DNA of 64,000 nt from Polynucleobacter alcilacus (GTDB lineage Bacteria > Pseudomonadota > Gammaproteobacteria > Burkholderiales > Burkholderiaceae). Location of the stretch: assembly GCF_018881545.1 (NCBI RefSeq), contig NZ_JACVQD010000001.1:1640039-1704038 (forward strand), written 5' to 3'. A program made the position numbers and the translations under genes. The notes under the pieces are model-generated. The model ran no database searches and was not told the DNA's origin. It saw only the letters and a program-made list of their open reading frames with translations. Below are positions 1 to 8,962 of the stretch, piece by piece (within the stretch, counting starts at the first letter, position 1; the number at the start of each line of letters is the position of its first letter).

Positions 1-591
1 TTGTATTCAGTATTGGCGATACTGCTGATTTCCTTTCCGCGGTATCAGTCAATCATTTGGACCATCAGTGTTTTAGTGGTCAGCTCTTTGCTCTTCTTTA
101 ATCGCTCTGGCACTTATGAGGCTTACTTTATTTATTTCATTGGCTCTTATGGATTAGGAGTTCTAGCGTACTTGGCCAAAGGCTTTCAAAACCAGAGCGT
201 AAATCGCTTAGCAAGAGCAGCCTTATTCGTTATTGGCGCGATTATTGTCATTTCTAGCTTTCACCAAATCTGGTTGAGAAATTTCTTGGCTTGGTTTGTA
301 GCAATCGCATTATTCTTCTGGGGTAATAGACCTTACCCGCCCCAGCAGGCAAAACCCAATTCTTTTTTGAAAGCTATCGCTTGGGCTAGTCAGCGGTCCT
401 ACAGCGCTTTCCTAATCCACTTTGCCTTTATCTTGCTAGCAAATACGCTGTACATCGCCACTAATCTGCATGCCCATGAAAGTGGCTTACTCGCTATTGC
501 TTTAATGCTTGGGGTAGTGGGGTGCAGCACCATCGCTGCGAATTATTTGTACCGCTGGATTGAAGTTCCGGCGATGAAGCTAAAGGTTTAG
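1..591 (+). CDS. Acyltransferase family 3 (OafA-like) membrane protein, C-terminal part
   Basis: The frame is open at the left edge, so only the last 196 residues are visible and the true start lies outside the window. What remains is several hydrophobic segments followed by a short motif SQRSYSAFLIHF and a last helix ending YRWIEVP. That is the typical tail of acyltransferase-3 proteins, integral membrane enzymes that transfer acyl (often acetyl) groups to sugars of O-antigen, exopolysaccharide or other cell-surface glycans. The catalytic His and Arg regions of the family lie near the N-terminus and cannot be checked. The substrate is unknown. The gene converges on darP, with 16 bp between the stops. 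Confidence 0.75.
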   Translation: MYSVLAILLISFPRYQSIIWTISVLVVSSLLFFNRSGTYEAYFIYFIGSYGLGVLAYLAKGFQNQSVNRLARAALFVIGAIIVISSFHQIWLRNFLAWFVAIALFFWGNRPYPPQQAKPNSFLKAIAWASQRSYSAFLIHFAFILLANTLYIATNLHAHESGLLAIALMLGVVGCSTIAANYLYRWIEVPAMKLKV

Positions 592-607
592 CAAGACTTT
601 AGAAAAC

Positions 608-1135
608 TTACAGCCCCATATCCTTTAGGACGCGGAAGATTTCTCGATAAGCCTTCGGTGGTTTGTTGAGCTCTTTCTCTCTGCGAGCATTGCGAATTAA
701 GGTACGCATATTCTGAATATCCATATCAGGATATTGCTCGATCATTTTAGTGAAGGTCTCATCATTCGCAATCAGCCGATCGCGATAACTCTCTAAATAA
801 TGCAGCTTAGCTGTTTCTGCTTTGCTGACCCCTTGAATAGCATCAAGCCGTTTTTGGATGACATCCAATTCCTCATCATCTAGAAAGCGCATCAATTTAC
901 CAAGGTATTGCTTATGACGGCGAATTGCTTCAAAACTTTTGATTTTGTTTGTTTCGGCGATCGCTGTTTTGATTGCTTCATCTAAGGGAATGGTTTTGAG
1001 AGCATCGCTGCTGAGGGCAGCCAAGACTTCTGCCAATTTCTGGCGTTCAGTCATTTGGCGTTTTAACTCAGACTTGCTAGGCCCATCATCAGGCTCCGCT
1101 ATCTTTGGTGTGCGATTCTTCTCATTAATATGCAT
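608..1135 (-). CDS. darP: Ribosome biogenesis factor DarP/YjgA (DUF615)
   Basis: A 175-residue, highly charged, all-helical protein matching the DUF615/YjgA family in length and composition. DarP associates with late 50S precursors and promotes maturation of the peptidyl-transferase centre in E. coli. Visible signs are the acidic N-terminus with PDDGPSKSELKRQM, the central LMRFLDDEELD segment and the C-terminal ARREKELNKPPKAYREIF segment, all characteristic of the family. There is no signal peptide, so it acts in the cytosol. It stands alone, convergent with the acyltransferase and divergent from the GMC oxidoreductase, with 114 bp between the two starts. Confidence 0.85.
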   Translation of the reverse strand: MHINEKNRTPKIAEPDDGPSKSELKRQMTERQKLAEVLAALSSDALKTIPLDEAIKTAIAETNKIKSFEAIRRHKQYLGKLMRFLDDEELDVIQKRLDAIQGVSKAETAKLHYLESYRDRLIANDETFTKMIEQYPDMDIQNMRTLIRNARREKELNKPPKAYREIFRVLKDMGL

Positions 1136-1249
1136 TGCGCCATTTTAGACGGGTATTGAAACTTTTCCGATTGAGTGCCCAATTCCCACATTTGGTAAAT
1201 AATAGAGTGATCAAAGTGAGTAAATGCAGTTTTATCTAACTTAGAGAAT

Positions 1250-2872
1250 ATGACTCAATCCAACACCTACGACTACATCATTATTGGGGCAGGCAGCGCT
1301 GGCTGCATGTTGGCTAAGCGCTTGACAGAAAATTCCAATAAAAAGGTCCTTCTGATTGAGGCAGGTAAAAACGATCACTACATCTGGATTCATATTCCAG
1401 TAGGTTATCTCTACTGTATTGATAACCCACGGGCAGATTGGCGCTTTAGAACGGTCGCTGAAAAGGGCCTCAATGGCCGTTCATTACTCTATCCCCGTGG
1501 TCGTGTTCTAGGCGGATGTTCTTCAATCAACGGCATGATCTATATGCGGGGTCAAGCGGGTGATTACGCATCTTGGGTTCAGGCCACCGGTGATGACTCG
1601 TGGTCCTGGGAAAATGCATTAAAGCGCTACAAGCAATTCGAGGACTATCACGGCGATGCCAATCAGTGGCATGGCAAAGGCGGTGAGTGGACCGTTTCTA
1701 AGCAACGCTTGCGCTGGCCCATCATGGATCGGTTTAAAGAGGCCGCAGTAGAGGCAGGCATTCCGGCATCAGAAGACTTTAATCGCGGTGATAACTTTGG
1801 CGTAGGGTATTTTGATGTCAATCAGCGTGCCGGCTGGAGATTAAATTCTTCCAAAGCATTTTTGCGGGATGCAGCGAAACGAAGCAATTTGACGGTGATC
1901 ACTGAAGCTGTAGTAAGTAAGTTGAAGATTGATCCTGTTACTAAAAATTGTTACGGAGTGGAATACCTCAAAGACGGTATTGCATCTGAGGCTCTCTGCA
2001 ACATCGATGATGATGGCGAAGTGTTATTAAGTGCTGGTTCCATTGGTAGCGTACAAATATTGGAGCGCTCAGGCATTGGCTCTACAGCAGTTCTAAGCTC
2101 TTTGGGTATTCCGGTAATTGCCGATCTCCCTGGGGTTGGTGAGAATTTACAAGATCATTTGCAGTTACGCATGATCTTTAAGGTCGATGGTATTAAAACC
2201 CTGAATACCAAAGCCAATAGCCTGTTTGGCAAGCTGATGATTGGCTTGGAGTATCTCTTGAAGCGCTCTGGCCCGATGTCCATGGCACCTTCTCAGTTAG
2301 GCGCATTTGCCTTTAGCTCTCCAGAACAACGGAGTGCGAATGTGGAGTACCACGTTCAACCTTTATCTTTAGAAAAGTTTGGTGAAGATTTACATTCTTT
2401 TAATGCATTTACTGCGAGTGTTTGCAATTTACGACCTACCTCACGCGGTAGTGTTCACATCAATTCATTAGATCCAGAGGCGCCACCCCTCATTCATCCG
2501 AATTATTTATCGACCGCGGAAGATCGAAAAGTGGCTGCTGAATGTTTGCGCTTGACACGCAATATTGTGCAGCAAGCTGCACTTGCCCCTTATTCCCCCG
2601 AAGAATACAAACCGGGGGCCCAATATCAAACGGATGAAGAATTGGCCAAAGCAGCTGGTGATATTGGCACCACTATTTTTCATCCGGTGGGGACATGCAA
2701 GATGGGACGCGCTGATGATCCGATGGCAGTGTTGGATTCTCAATTGCGGGTGAAGGGTATTCATCATCTTCGCGTAGTCGATGCCTCGGCCATCCCGAAT
2801 ATTACTTCGGGTAACACCGCTGCTCCGACGATGATGATTGCTGAGCGAGTAGCCGAGTTGCTCACGCGTTAA
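1250..2872 (+). CDS. GMC family FAD-dependent oxidoreductase (choline/alcohol dehydrogenase-like)
   Basis: A 540-residue flavoprotein of the glucose-methanol-choline family. The N-terminal Rossmann motif GAGSAG (residues 13-18) and a downstream IEAG motif bind FAD. The GMC signature GRVLGGCSSINGM follows. Near the C-terminus HPVGTCKMG (catalytic His about 478) and GNTAAPTM (about 521) complete the active site. Length and motifs fit choline dehydrogenase-like alcohol dehydrogenases, but family members oxidise many alcohols and the betaine partner betB is not adjacent, so I do not assign betA. There is no signal peptide. The next gene, an EamA exporter, follows in the same direction after 89 bp and may be co-transcribed. 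Confidence 0.85.
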   Translation: MTQSNTYDYIIIGAGSAGCMLAKRLTENSNKKVLLIEAGKNDHYIWIHIPVGYLYCIDNPRADWRFRTVAEKGLNGRSLLYPRGRVLGGCSSINGMIYMRGQAGDYASWVQATGDDSWSWENALKRYKQFEDYHGDANQWHGKGGEWTVSKQRLRWPIMDRFKEAAVEAGIPASEDFNRGDNFGVGYFDVNQRAGWRLNSSKAFLRDAAKRSNLTVITEAVVSKLKIDPVTKNCYGVEYLKDGIASEALCNIDDDGEVLLSAGSIGSVQILERSGIGSTAVLSSLGIPVIADLPGVGENLQDHLQLRMIFKVDGIKTLNTKANSLFGKLMIGLEYLLKRSGPMSMAPSQLGAFAFSSPEQRSANVEYHVQPLSLEKFGEDLHSFNAFTASVCNLRPTSRGSVHINSLDPEAPPLIHPNYLSTAEDRKVAAECLRLTRNIVQQAALAPYSPEEYKPGAQYQTDEELAKAAGDIGTTIFHPVGTCKMGRADDPMAVLDSQLRVKGIHHLRVVDASAIPNITSGNTAAPTMMIAERVAELLTR

Positions 2873-2961
2873 GTAGTAAGCAGCCATCAGCATAAAATAC
2901 AACCATCAATACTCATCGTAACCAGCTTCCTGCAAGCCATCTGCTCTTAGCCCTAGCTATT

Positions 2962-3807
2962 GTGGCAGTTTGGGGTACTAACTTTGTGGTGATCAAGCTG
3001 TCTCTAGGCTCATTTCCCCCATTTTTGTTTGCTGCGCTGCGGTATATTTTTGCCTTGTTGCCCTTGGTATTTTTCTTTCCTAAGCCAAAGGTGCCCTGGT
3101 GGAATCTCTGTATATATGGGGTTGCAGTAGGGGTAGGGCAGTTTGGTGTGCTGTATTTCGCTGTGGATGGTCGAATCTCTCCAGGTTTGGCTTCTTTAGT
3201 AATTCAGACGCAGGTATTTTTCACTATTGGCTTTGCTATGTTTTTTGCCAATGAGCGTTTGAGGCTGTATCAAGCAGTCGCAGTCGCAGTAGCATTGACT
3301 GGCTTAGGAATTATTGCACTGCACAATGATGCCAACACCACCTTCCTCGGTTTAGCTTTGGTCGTGTTCTCTGGATTTTCTTGGGGTGTAGCGAATACAG
3401 TGAGCCGCCGTGCTGGCTCAATCAATATGTTTTCTTATGTCATTTGGGCCAGTGCATTTTCAATTCCACCACTCCTAGTAATCTCTTTAGTGTTTGAGGG
3501 AGGGTGGCAGCAGATGAGTACATCAATAGTTTCCGCTCCAATAGGGGCGTGGGCTGGCGTCCTCTGGCAATCATGGGCCAATACCCTTTTTGGATATGCG
3601 GCTTGGGGTTGGCTCCTGTCTAAGCATTCCGCTGCAGTAGTAGCACCAGCCCCATTATTGGTACCCATTTTTGGAATGGGGGCTTCGGCCATCTTTTTAA
3701 GTGAATCTTTACCACTTTGGAAAATATCGGCTGCGGGTTTGGTGATTATTGGCTTGTTGATCAATCTATTTTGGCCAAACCTCAAACGTAGCCTCAGCAA
3801 GAGTTAG
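2962..3807 (+). CDS. EamA/DMT family transporter; start uncertain
   Basis: An integral membrane protein of the drug/metabolite transporter superfamily with two EamA repeats and about ten hydrophobic segments; the substrate is unknown, often amino acids or other metabolites exported. The first standard start codon is GTG at 2962, but this falls inside the expected first transmembrane helix. The reading frame continues upstream to a stop at 2893, and the residues encoded there (QLPASHLLLALAI) look like the missing N-terminus. No ATG exists anywhere between the preceding gene and 2962. An ATC at 2905 would give M-N-T-H-R and a normal length of about 300 residues. The family call is secure; the start is not. 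Confidence 0.8.
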   Translation: MAVWGTNFVVIKLSLGSFPPFLFAALRYIFALLPLVFFFPKPKVPWWNLCIYGVAVGVGQFGVLYFAVDGRISPGLASLVIQTQVFFTIGFAMFFANERLRLYQAVAVAVALTGLGIIALHNDANTTFLGLALVVFSGFSWGVANTVSRRAGSINMFSYVIWASAFSIPPLLVISLVFEGGWQQMSTSIVSAPIGAWAGVLWQSWANTLFGYAAWGWLLSKHSAAVVAPAPLLVPIFGMGASAIFLSESLPLWKISAAGLVIIGLLINLFWPNLKRSLSKS

Positions 3808-3969
3808 TGAAGGTTTAAAGTCTGTATTGCCAGCGATCATGACTAATGTAAAACCCTAATGCAAAGCCCTTTTTTTACCTTTGTATTAACAGTAAGATAG
3901 CTATTGGATTGTGTATTTCCCATAAAAAAAAGTATTTATTTAATTAGCATTTTTAGTCATGGAGACTTT

Positions 3970-5157
3970 ATGAATATTCGTCATCACATTTTTACAGTTG
4001 CAGCTTCTGCAATGCTTGCAAGCGGAGCCTATGCTGCCGATATCAAGCTTGGAGTTTCAGGCCCATTTACTGGCGGCTCATCCTCAATGGGTGTGAGCAT
4101 GCGTGATGGCGTTCGTCTTGCGACAAAAGAAATTAATGCTGCTGGCGGCATTAATGGCAATATGATCGTATTGGTTGAGCGTGACGATGAAGCGAAAAAC
4201 GAACGTGGCGTGCAAATTGCCCAAGAGTTGATCAATAACGAAAAAGTAGTTGCTACTTTGGGTTACATCAATACTGGTGTTGCATTAGCTTCACAGCGCT
4301 TCTATCAAGATGCCAAAATTCCAGTAATGAACAACGTTGCTACGGGCTCTATCTTGACCAAGCAATTTCCTAATGCCCCAGAAAACTACATCTTCCGTAA
4401 TGGCGCTCCTGACAATATTCAGGCGCCAATGATCGCTAAAGAAGCGGTTGAAAAGCGTGGTTTGAAGAAAGTGGCTATTTTGGCTGATTCCACAAACTAT
4501 GGTCAGTTAGGCCGTGAAGACTTGGAAAAGGCCCTCAAGGGATATGGCGTAACACCTGTGGCTGTTGAGAAATTCAATATTGGTGACGTTGACATGACTT
4601 CACAATTATTGAAAGCAAAAAATGCGGGCGCTGATGTCATTTTGACTTACGCAATTGGACCTGAGTTGGCACAAATTGCTAACGGTATGGCAAAGTTGGG
4701 TTGGAAAAAACCCATGATTGGTAGTTGGACATTGTCTATGGCTAGCTTCATTGATACCGCTGGTAAAAACGGCGATGGTGCAACAATGCCGCAGACTTAT
4801 ATTCAGTCCCCATCTACAACACCTAAACGTAAGGCTTTCCAAGAAGCTTATGTAAAAGAGTTCAAGCCAAAAAATAACAACATCGCCTCCCCTGTTTCAG
4901 CAGCTCAAGGATACGACTCTGTTTATCTTTTGGCGGCGGCTATTAAACAAGCTAACAGCACTGAAGGTCCAAAGATTGTTGCGGCTTTGCAAGATCTTAA
5001 GACTCCAGTAAATGGCGTAGTTATGACTTACAACAAGCCATTCTCTGCAACTGATCATGACGCAATTAAGGCAAAAGACGTCGTGGTGGGCGTAGTTGAA
5101 AACGGTCGCGTTGAGTTCTTAAATGCTGAAGATGCAACTAAGGGCGCTAAGAAATAA
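3970..5157 (+). CDS. Branched-chain amino acid ABC transporter substrate-binding protein (LivK-like)
   Basis: A 395-residue periplasmic binding protein of the Leu/Ile/Val-binding type. I start it at the ATG at 3970 because GGAGA lies five bases upstream and the result begins with a clean signal peptide (MNIRHHIFTVAASAM, cleavage near AYA-AD at residues 22-23). A longer in-frame start at 3904 would bury that signal. The mature protein begins IKLGVSGPFTGGSS, typical of the family, which captures amino acids or related amides and hands them to the membrane permeases. The permease and ATPase genes follow after a hairpin terminator, an arrangement that normally yields more binding protein than transporter. 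The true ligand may be branched-chain amino acids, urea or amides. Confidence 0.88.
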   Translation: MNIRHHIFTVAASAMLASGAYAADIKLGVSGPFTGGSSSMGVSMRDGVRLATKEINAAGGINGNMIVLVERDDEAKNERGVQIAQELINNEKVVATLGYINTGVALASQRFYQDAKIPVMNNVATGSILTKQFPNAPENYIFRNGAPDNIQAPMIAKEAVEKRGLKKVAILADSTNYGQLGREDLEKALKGYGVTPVAVEKFNIGDVDMTSQLLKAKNAGADVILTYAIGPELAQIANGMAKLGWKKPMIGSWTLSMASFIDTAGKNGDGATMPQTYIQSPSTTPKRKAFQEAYVKEFKPKNNNIASPVSAAQGYDSVYLLAAAIKQANSTEGPKIVAALQDLKTPVNGVVMTYNKPFSATDHDAIKAKDVVVGVVENGRVEFLNAEDATKGAKK

Positions 5158-5218
5158 TAATGTAGCTTAAGAAATGGGCAAATTAATGGCCTATTTTGCA
5201 CTGCACCATTAGTAAATC

Positions 5219-5247
5219 AAAACGCCGCCTCTAAAGCGGCGTTTTGC
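5219..5247 (+). terminator. Hairpin terminator between livK-like and livH genes
   Basis: A perfect inverted repeat AAAACGCCGC / GCGGCGTTTT with a 7-base loop, ending in a short T run. It sits 61 bp after the binding-protein stop and 54 bp before the permease start. Read-through would be needed for transcription from the livK promoter to reach the permease genes. Confidence 0.8.
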
Positions 5248-5301
5248 TTACAATGTCGGATTCGTTAATAAAACAGTTTTAAGTATATTTAGGCCAATCA
5301 C

Positions 5302-6180
5302 ATGGACATGTTTGCACAAATCCTCTCGAGTGGTATAGCGGTGGGGATGATCTACGCGGTCATCGCTTTCGGTTTCCAGCTCACTTTTGCCACCTCGGGT
5401 ACATTGAATTTCGGCCAAGGGGAGGCCCTCATGTTGGGTGCTCTGGTAGGCCTAACCTGCGTTGACACCTTCGGCATGAACTATTGGGTAATGATTCCAG
5501 TGGTGTGTTTATTCGGCATGATTCAAGGTAGCTTTGTTGAGCTGATCGGTGTCCGCCCTGCCATCAAAATTAAATCGGAGTTTGGTTGGATTATGTCCAC
5601 CATCGCTCTGGGGATCATTTTCAAAAACGTTGCTGAAAATGTCTGGGGTCGCGATGCATTGCCATTCCCATCACCTTTGCCTATGGAGCCGATGACCATC
5701 TTGGGTGCGAATATTTTGCCAATGGAAATTTTGGTGGTGTTTGGTGCTTTAGCAATGATGCTCTTGGTTGAATTCTTTAACCGGAAGACGATTTACGGTA
5801 AAGCGGTAGTAGCCACAGCCAATGACCGCGATGCTGCTGGTCTGATGGGCATTAACACCAGCATGGTCATTACCTTCTCTTATGCACTCTCATCACTTAC
5901 CGCAGCTTTTGCTGGTGTGTTGATTGCACCTTTGACTTTAACTGGTGCAACGATGGGCGGTGCCTTAGGTTTAAAAGCTTTCGCAGTTGCGATTATTGGT
6001 GGCTTGTCTAGCGGTATGGGGATTATTGTGGGTGGCTTGATTTTGGGAATTGTGGAGACCGCCACTGGTTTTTATATCTCCACTGGTTATAAAGATGTGC
6101 CTGGTTTGATCTTGTTATTGCTGGTATTGGCATACAAACCCTCTGGCCTCTTCGGCAAATCTGCAATTAAGAAAGTTTAA
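5302..6180 (+). CDS. livH: Branched-chain amino acid ABC transporter permease LivH
   Basis: A 292-residue polytopic inner-membrane protein of the LivH family, with about eight hydrophobic segments. Visible family features are the N-terminal GMIYAVIAFGFQLTFATSG region with LNFGQGEALMLGA, and the C-terminal loop with AFAVAIIGGLSSGMG (the EAA-like contact with the ATPase). It forms half of the membrane channel; the other half is the LivM part of the next gene. Its stop overlaps the next start in a TAATG junction, indicating translational coupling. Confidence 0.9.
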   Translation: MDMFAQILSSGIAVGMIYAVIAFGFQLTFATSGTLNFGQGEALMLGALVGLTCVDTFGMNYWVMIPVVCLFGMIQGSFVELIGVRPAIKIKSEFGWIMSTIALGIIFKNVAENVWGRDALPFPSPLPMEPMTILGANILPMEILVVFGALAMMLLVEFFNRKTIYGKAVVATANDRDAAGLMGINTSMVITFSYALSSLTAAFAGVLIAPLTLTGATMGGALGLKAFAVAIIGGLSSGMGIIVGGLILGIVETATGFYISTGYKDVPGLILLLLVLAYKPSGLFGKSAIKKV

Positions 6181-8111
6181 TGATGAAATTGAAGTCTCTA
6201 TTACCTCTATTAATTGCGATAGTTGGCCTATTTTGTTTGCCGCTAGTAATTCATAATCCCTATTACATCCACTTAGCTGAAACTATTCTGATCTACACCA
6301 TCCTGTTGTTTGGATTGGATATCGTGGTGGGTTATATCGGTCAAGTGTCTTTAGGGCATGCAGCGCTTTTTGGAATTGGTTCGTATACGGCTGGTGTTTT
6401 GTACTTCCACTTTGGCTGGACCATTTGGGGAACTATTCCTGCATCAATCATCATCACTGCATTCTTTGGCGGTATCTTGGCATTACCAGCCCTGAAGGTG
6501 ATTGGACCTTATCTTGCGATGGTGACCTTGGCATTCGGTACGATTGCTCAGATTCTGATTAATGAAATGACTTGGTTGACCGAAGGCCCACTAGGTATCA
6601 AGATTCCAAAGCCTGAACTCATGGGCGTGCCAATGACTAAGGCAGAATACTTCTGGCTGGTGTCGGCGATCTTGATTATTTCCATGATCATCGTGGATCG
6701 TTTTGTGAAATCACAAATTGGCCGGGCTTTCGAGGCTTTGCGTGATAGCCCAATTGCTTGTGACTGTATGGGTGTCTCTGTTTATCGCTTTAAGGTGATT
6801 GCCTTTGTGATTAGTGCGGGCTTTGCTGGCCTAGCTGGTTGCTTGTATGCCTACTCCGAACAATACATCTCACCAAACACCTATAACAATGAACTCGCTG
6901 TGCTGTTCTTGCTCGGCATCATCATGGGTGGACGTAAGTCACGCCTGGGTGCAGTGATTGGTGCAGCCATTATTGTGTTGTTACCAAAACTCTTGGATGA
7001 TATTTATCTTTTCCGCATCGTTGCTTCGATTATTGCAGTCGTAGTCGTAGCTGGTGCTGCAATGGCTTTATCCAAACAACTTACTACCCCAAGACGTGTA
7101 GCTATTCCAGTAGCAGGTGTAGTTGGTTTGGCAGCATTTTCCTTCTGGTTGAATAGTATTTCTGACTGGCGCCTCAGTATTTTTGGCTTCATGATTTTGT
7201 TGGTGGTTTACTACTTGCAGAACGGTATCGTTGGTTTTGCTAAGAGCTTCTACCAATCGATGGTTGGTAAAGCAAAAACTACTCGTGGTGAAGATGCTGA
7301 AGTGGTAGATGACTCTATCAGCTTCATTAGCGCCGTTGGTAAGCAGAACTCTGGGGCTGAGCTTCTTAAAGTGGATTCATTATTAATGCAGTTCGGTGGT
7401 CTGAAAGCATTGAATAATGTTGATCTCAGTGTCAAGCGCGGCACCATTCATGGTTTGATTGGTCCCAACGGCTCCGGTAAGAGCACCATGATGAACGTGT
7501 TGACGGGTATTTATGTACCCACCGCGGGTAGTGTTTTGTATGCTGGTGAGAGTGTCGTTGGTAAGACTTCATCTGATATTGCTTTATCAGGTATTGCTCG
7601 TACCTTCCAAAACGTGCAGCTTTTCGGTGAAATGACAGCGATCCAAAATATTTTGGTGGGCTTGCACCATACCTTCAAGTCCAACATGATAGAAATTGCC
7701 TTACATTTGCCACGCTATAAGAAGGAAGAGGCAGAAGCGCATGCGCGCGCATTAGCACTTCTGAAATTCGTTGGCTTGGATGATCTGGCCAACGAGGAAG
7801 CGCGTAACTTGCCGTACGGTAAGCAACGCCTTTTGGAAATAGCCCGTGCATTGGCGCTTGACCCAGAATTGCTCTTGTTGGATGAGCCAGCAGCTGGCTT
7901 AACCGCTCCGGATATTAAAGAGCTCTTAAGTATTATTCGCAAGATCCGCGATAGCGGTATTACTTTCATCCTGATTGAGCATCATATGGATGTGGTGATG
8001 TCAGTGTGCGATACCGTTTCGGTCTTGGACTTCGGTCAGAAGATTGCAGAAGGTAAACCAGCTGAAGTTCAGGCAGACGAGAAGGTGATTCATGCCTACT
8101 TGGGTACTTAA
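6180..8111 (+). CDS. livMG: Fused LivM permease - LivG ATPase of branched-chain amino acid ABC transporter
   Basis: One 643-residue reading frame joins two subunits that are separate in E. coli. Residues 1 to about 350 are a polytopic LivM permease (IGQVSLGHAALFGIGSY near residues 52-68). After a linker the ATPase begins near 395: Walker A GPNGSGKST at about 428, signature PYGKQRLLEIARA at about 545, Walker B LLLLDEP with D568-E569, and the switch region LIEHHMDVV. The LivG portion is full length, with no sign of frameshift. Either of the two adjacent ATGs (6180, 6183) could start translation. The fusion fixes a 1:1 ratio of permease and ATPase; such fusions occur in Burkholderiales. Confidence 0.9.
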   Translation: MMKLKSLLPLLIAIVGLFCLPLVIHNPYYIHLAETILIYTILLFGLDIVVGYIGQVSLGHAALFGIGSYTAGVLYFHFGWTIWGTIPASIIITAFFGGILALPALKVIGPYLAMVTLAFGTIAQILINEMTWLTEGPLGIKIPKPELMGVPMTKAEYFWLVSAILIISMIIVDRFVKSQIGRAFEALRDSPIACDCMGVSVYRFKVIAFVISAGFAGLAGCLYAYSEQYISPNTYNNELAVLFLLGIIMGGRKSRLGAVIGAAIIVLLPKLLDDIYLFRIVASIIAVVVVAGAAMALSKQLTTPRRVAIPVAGVVGLAAFSFWLNSISDWRLSIFGFMILLVVYYLQNGIVGFAKSFYQSMVGKAKTTRGEDAEVVDDSISFISAVGKQNSGAELLKVDSLLMQFGGLKALNNVDLSVKRGTIHGLIGPNGSGKSTMMNVLTGIYVPTAGSVLYAGESVVGKTSSDIALSGIARTFQNVQLFGEMTAIQNILVGLHHTFKSNMIEIALHLPRYKKEEAEAHARALALLKFVGLDDLANEEARNLPYGKQRLLEIARALALDPELLLLDEPAAGLTAPDIKELLSIIRKIRDSGITFILIEHHMDVVMSVCDTVSVLDFGQKIAEGKPAEVQADEKVIHAYLGT

Positions 8112-8141
8112 TCACACGAACATATTGAATCGGTAAATACC

Positions 8142-8870
8142 ATGTTATCTATTAAGAATCTTGAAGCAGGCTACGGCAAAGTTAAAGTCCTCCATGGCAT
8201 CAATATTGATGTTCCTAAAGGACAAGTCATTACGTTGATTGGCTCTAACGGTGCCGGCAAAACAACGACGATGCGTGCTATTACTGGCATGATTAAGCCA
8301 ACAGGTGGCGAAGTTACTTTGAGTGGTGAAAAAATTGACGGTTACGATTCTCATAAAATCGCTCGCCTCGGTTTAGCACATAGCCCAGAGGGTCGCCGCG
8401 TCTTTACAACGATGTCTGTAACGGACAATCTATTGCTAGGTGCCTTTCCCCGTTTTACGGGTAGCCGTCCTAAGGGAGATATCAAGGATGACCTTGAAAA
8501 GTCATTAGAAATGTTCCCGCGTTTGAAAGAGCGTCGTAATCAATTGGCGGGTACTTTGTCGGGCGGTGAGCAACAAATGCTAGCAATGGCTCGTGCGGTG
8601 ATGCTAAACCCAGACATCATTCTATTAGATGAGCCATCGATGGGTCTAGCACCAATCTTGGTTGAAGAAGTATTTAAGATCATCTCTAATCTGAAGTCAC
8701 AAGGTGTAACCATGTTGTTGGTTGAGCAGTTTGCGGCTGCAGCATTGAACGTAGCTGACTATGGTTATGTTCTGGAGAATGGCAAGATCGCAACCCATGG
8801 CCCAGCTGCTAAGCTCAAGGATGATCCTGCTGTGAAAGCCGCTTACCTGGGTGGTGCTAGCAGTCATTAA
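8142..8870 (+). CDS. livF: Branched-chain amino acid ABC transporter ATPase LivF
   Basis: A 242-residue cytosolic ATPase, the second nucleotide-binding subunit of the transporter. Walker A GSNGAGKTT starts at about residue 34, the ABC signature LSGGEQQM is near 139, and Walker B IILLDEP has its Asp at about 163. The phrase AHSPEGRRVF and the length are typical of LivF rather than LivG. It lies 30 bp after the fused permease-ATPase gene and closes the operon, being followed by a strong hairpin terminator. Confidence 0.92.
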   Translation: MLSIKNLEAGYGKVKVLHGINIDVPKGQVITLIGSNGAGKTTTMRAITGMIKPTGGEVTLSGEKIDGYDSHKIARLGLAHSPEGRRVFTTMSVTDNLLLGAFPRFTGSRPKGDIKDDLEKSLEMFPRLKERRNQLAGTLSGGEQQMLAMARAVMLNPDIILLDEPSMGLAPILVEEVFKIISNLKSQGVTMLLVEQFAAAALNVADYGYVLENGKIATHGPAAKLKDDPAVKAAYLGGASSH

Positions 8871-8914
8871 GAATCACCAAGAGTCACGAAATATGCTTAT
8901 CTTGCGCCAAAGTA

Positions 8915-8945
8915 AAAAGCCCTTATCGCTAAGGGCTTTTTCTTT
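8915..8945 (+). terminator. Rho-independent terminator of the liv operon
   Basis: A perfect 11-bp stem AAAAGCCCTTA / TAAGGGCTTTT with a 4-base loop TCGC, running into a T-rich tail. It may also serve the convergent gene on the minus strand, because the A-rich left arm gives a T run when read in reverse. Confidence 0.88.
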
Positions 8946-8962
8946 TCTAGCTCTACCTATTT

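Noticed and set aside
3904..3969. Longer start for the LivK-like protein at a TTG
   Set aside because: It would place 22 residues before a clear signal peptide; the ATG at 3970 has a GGAGA site.
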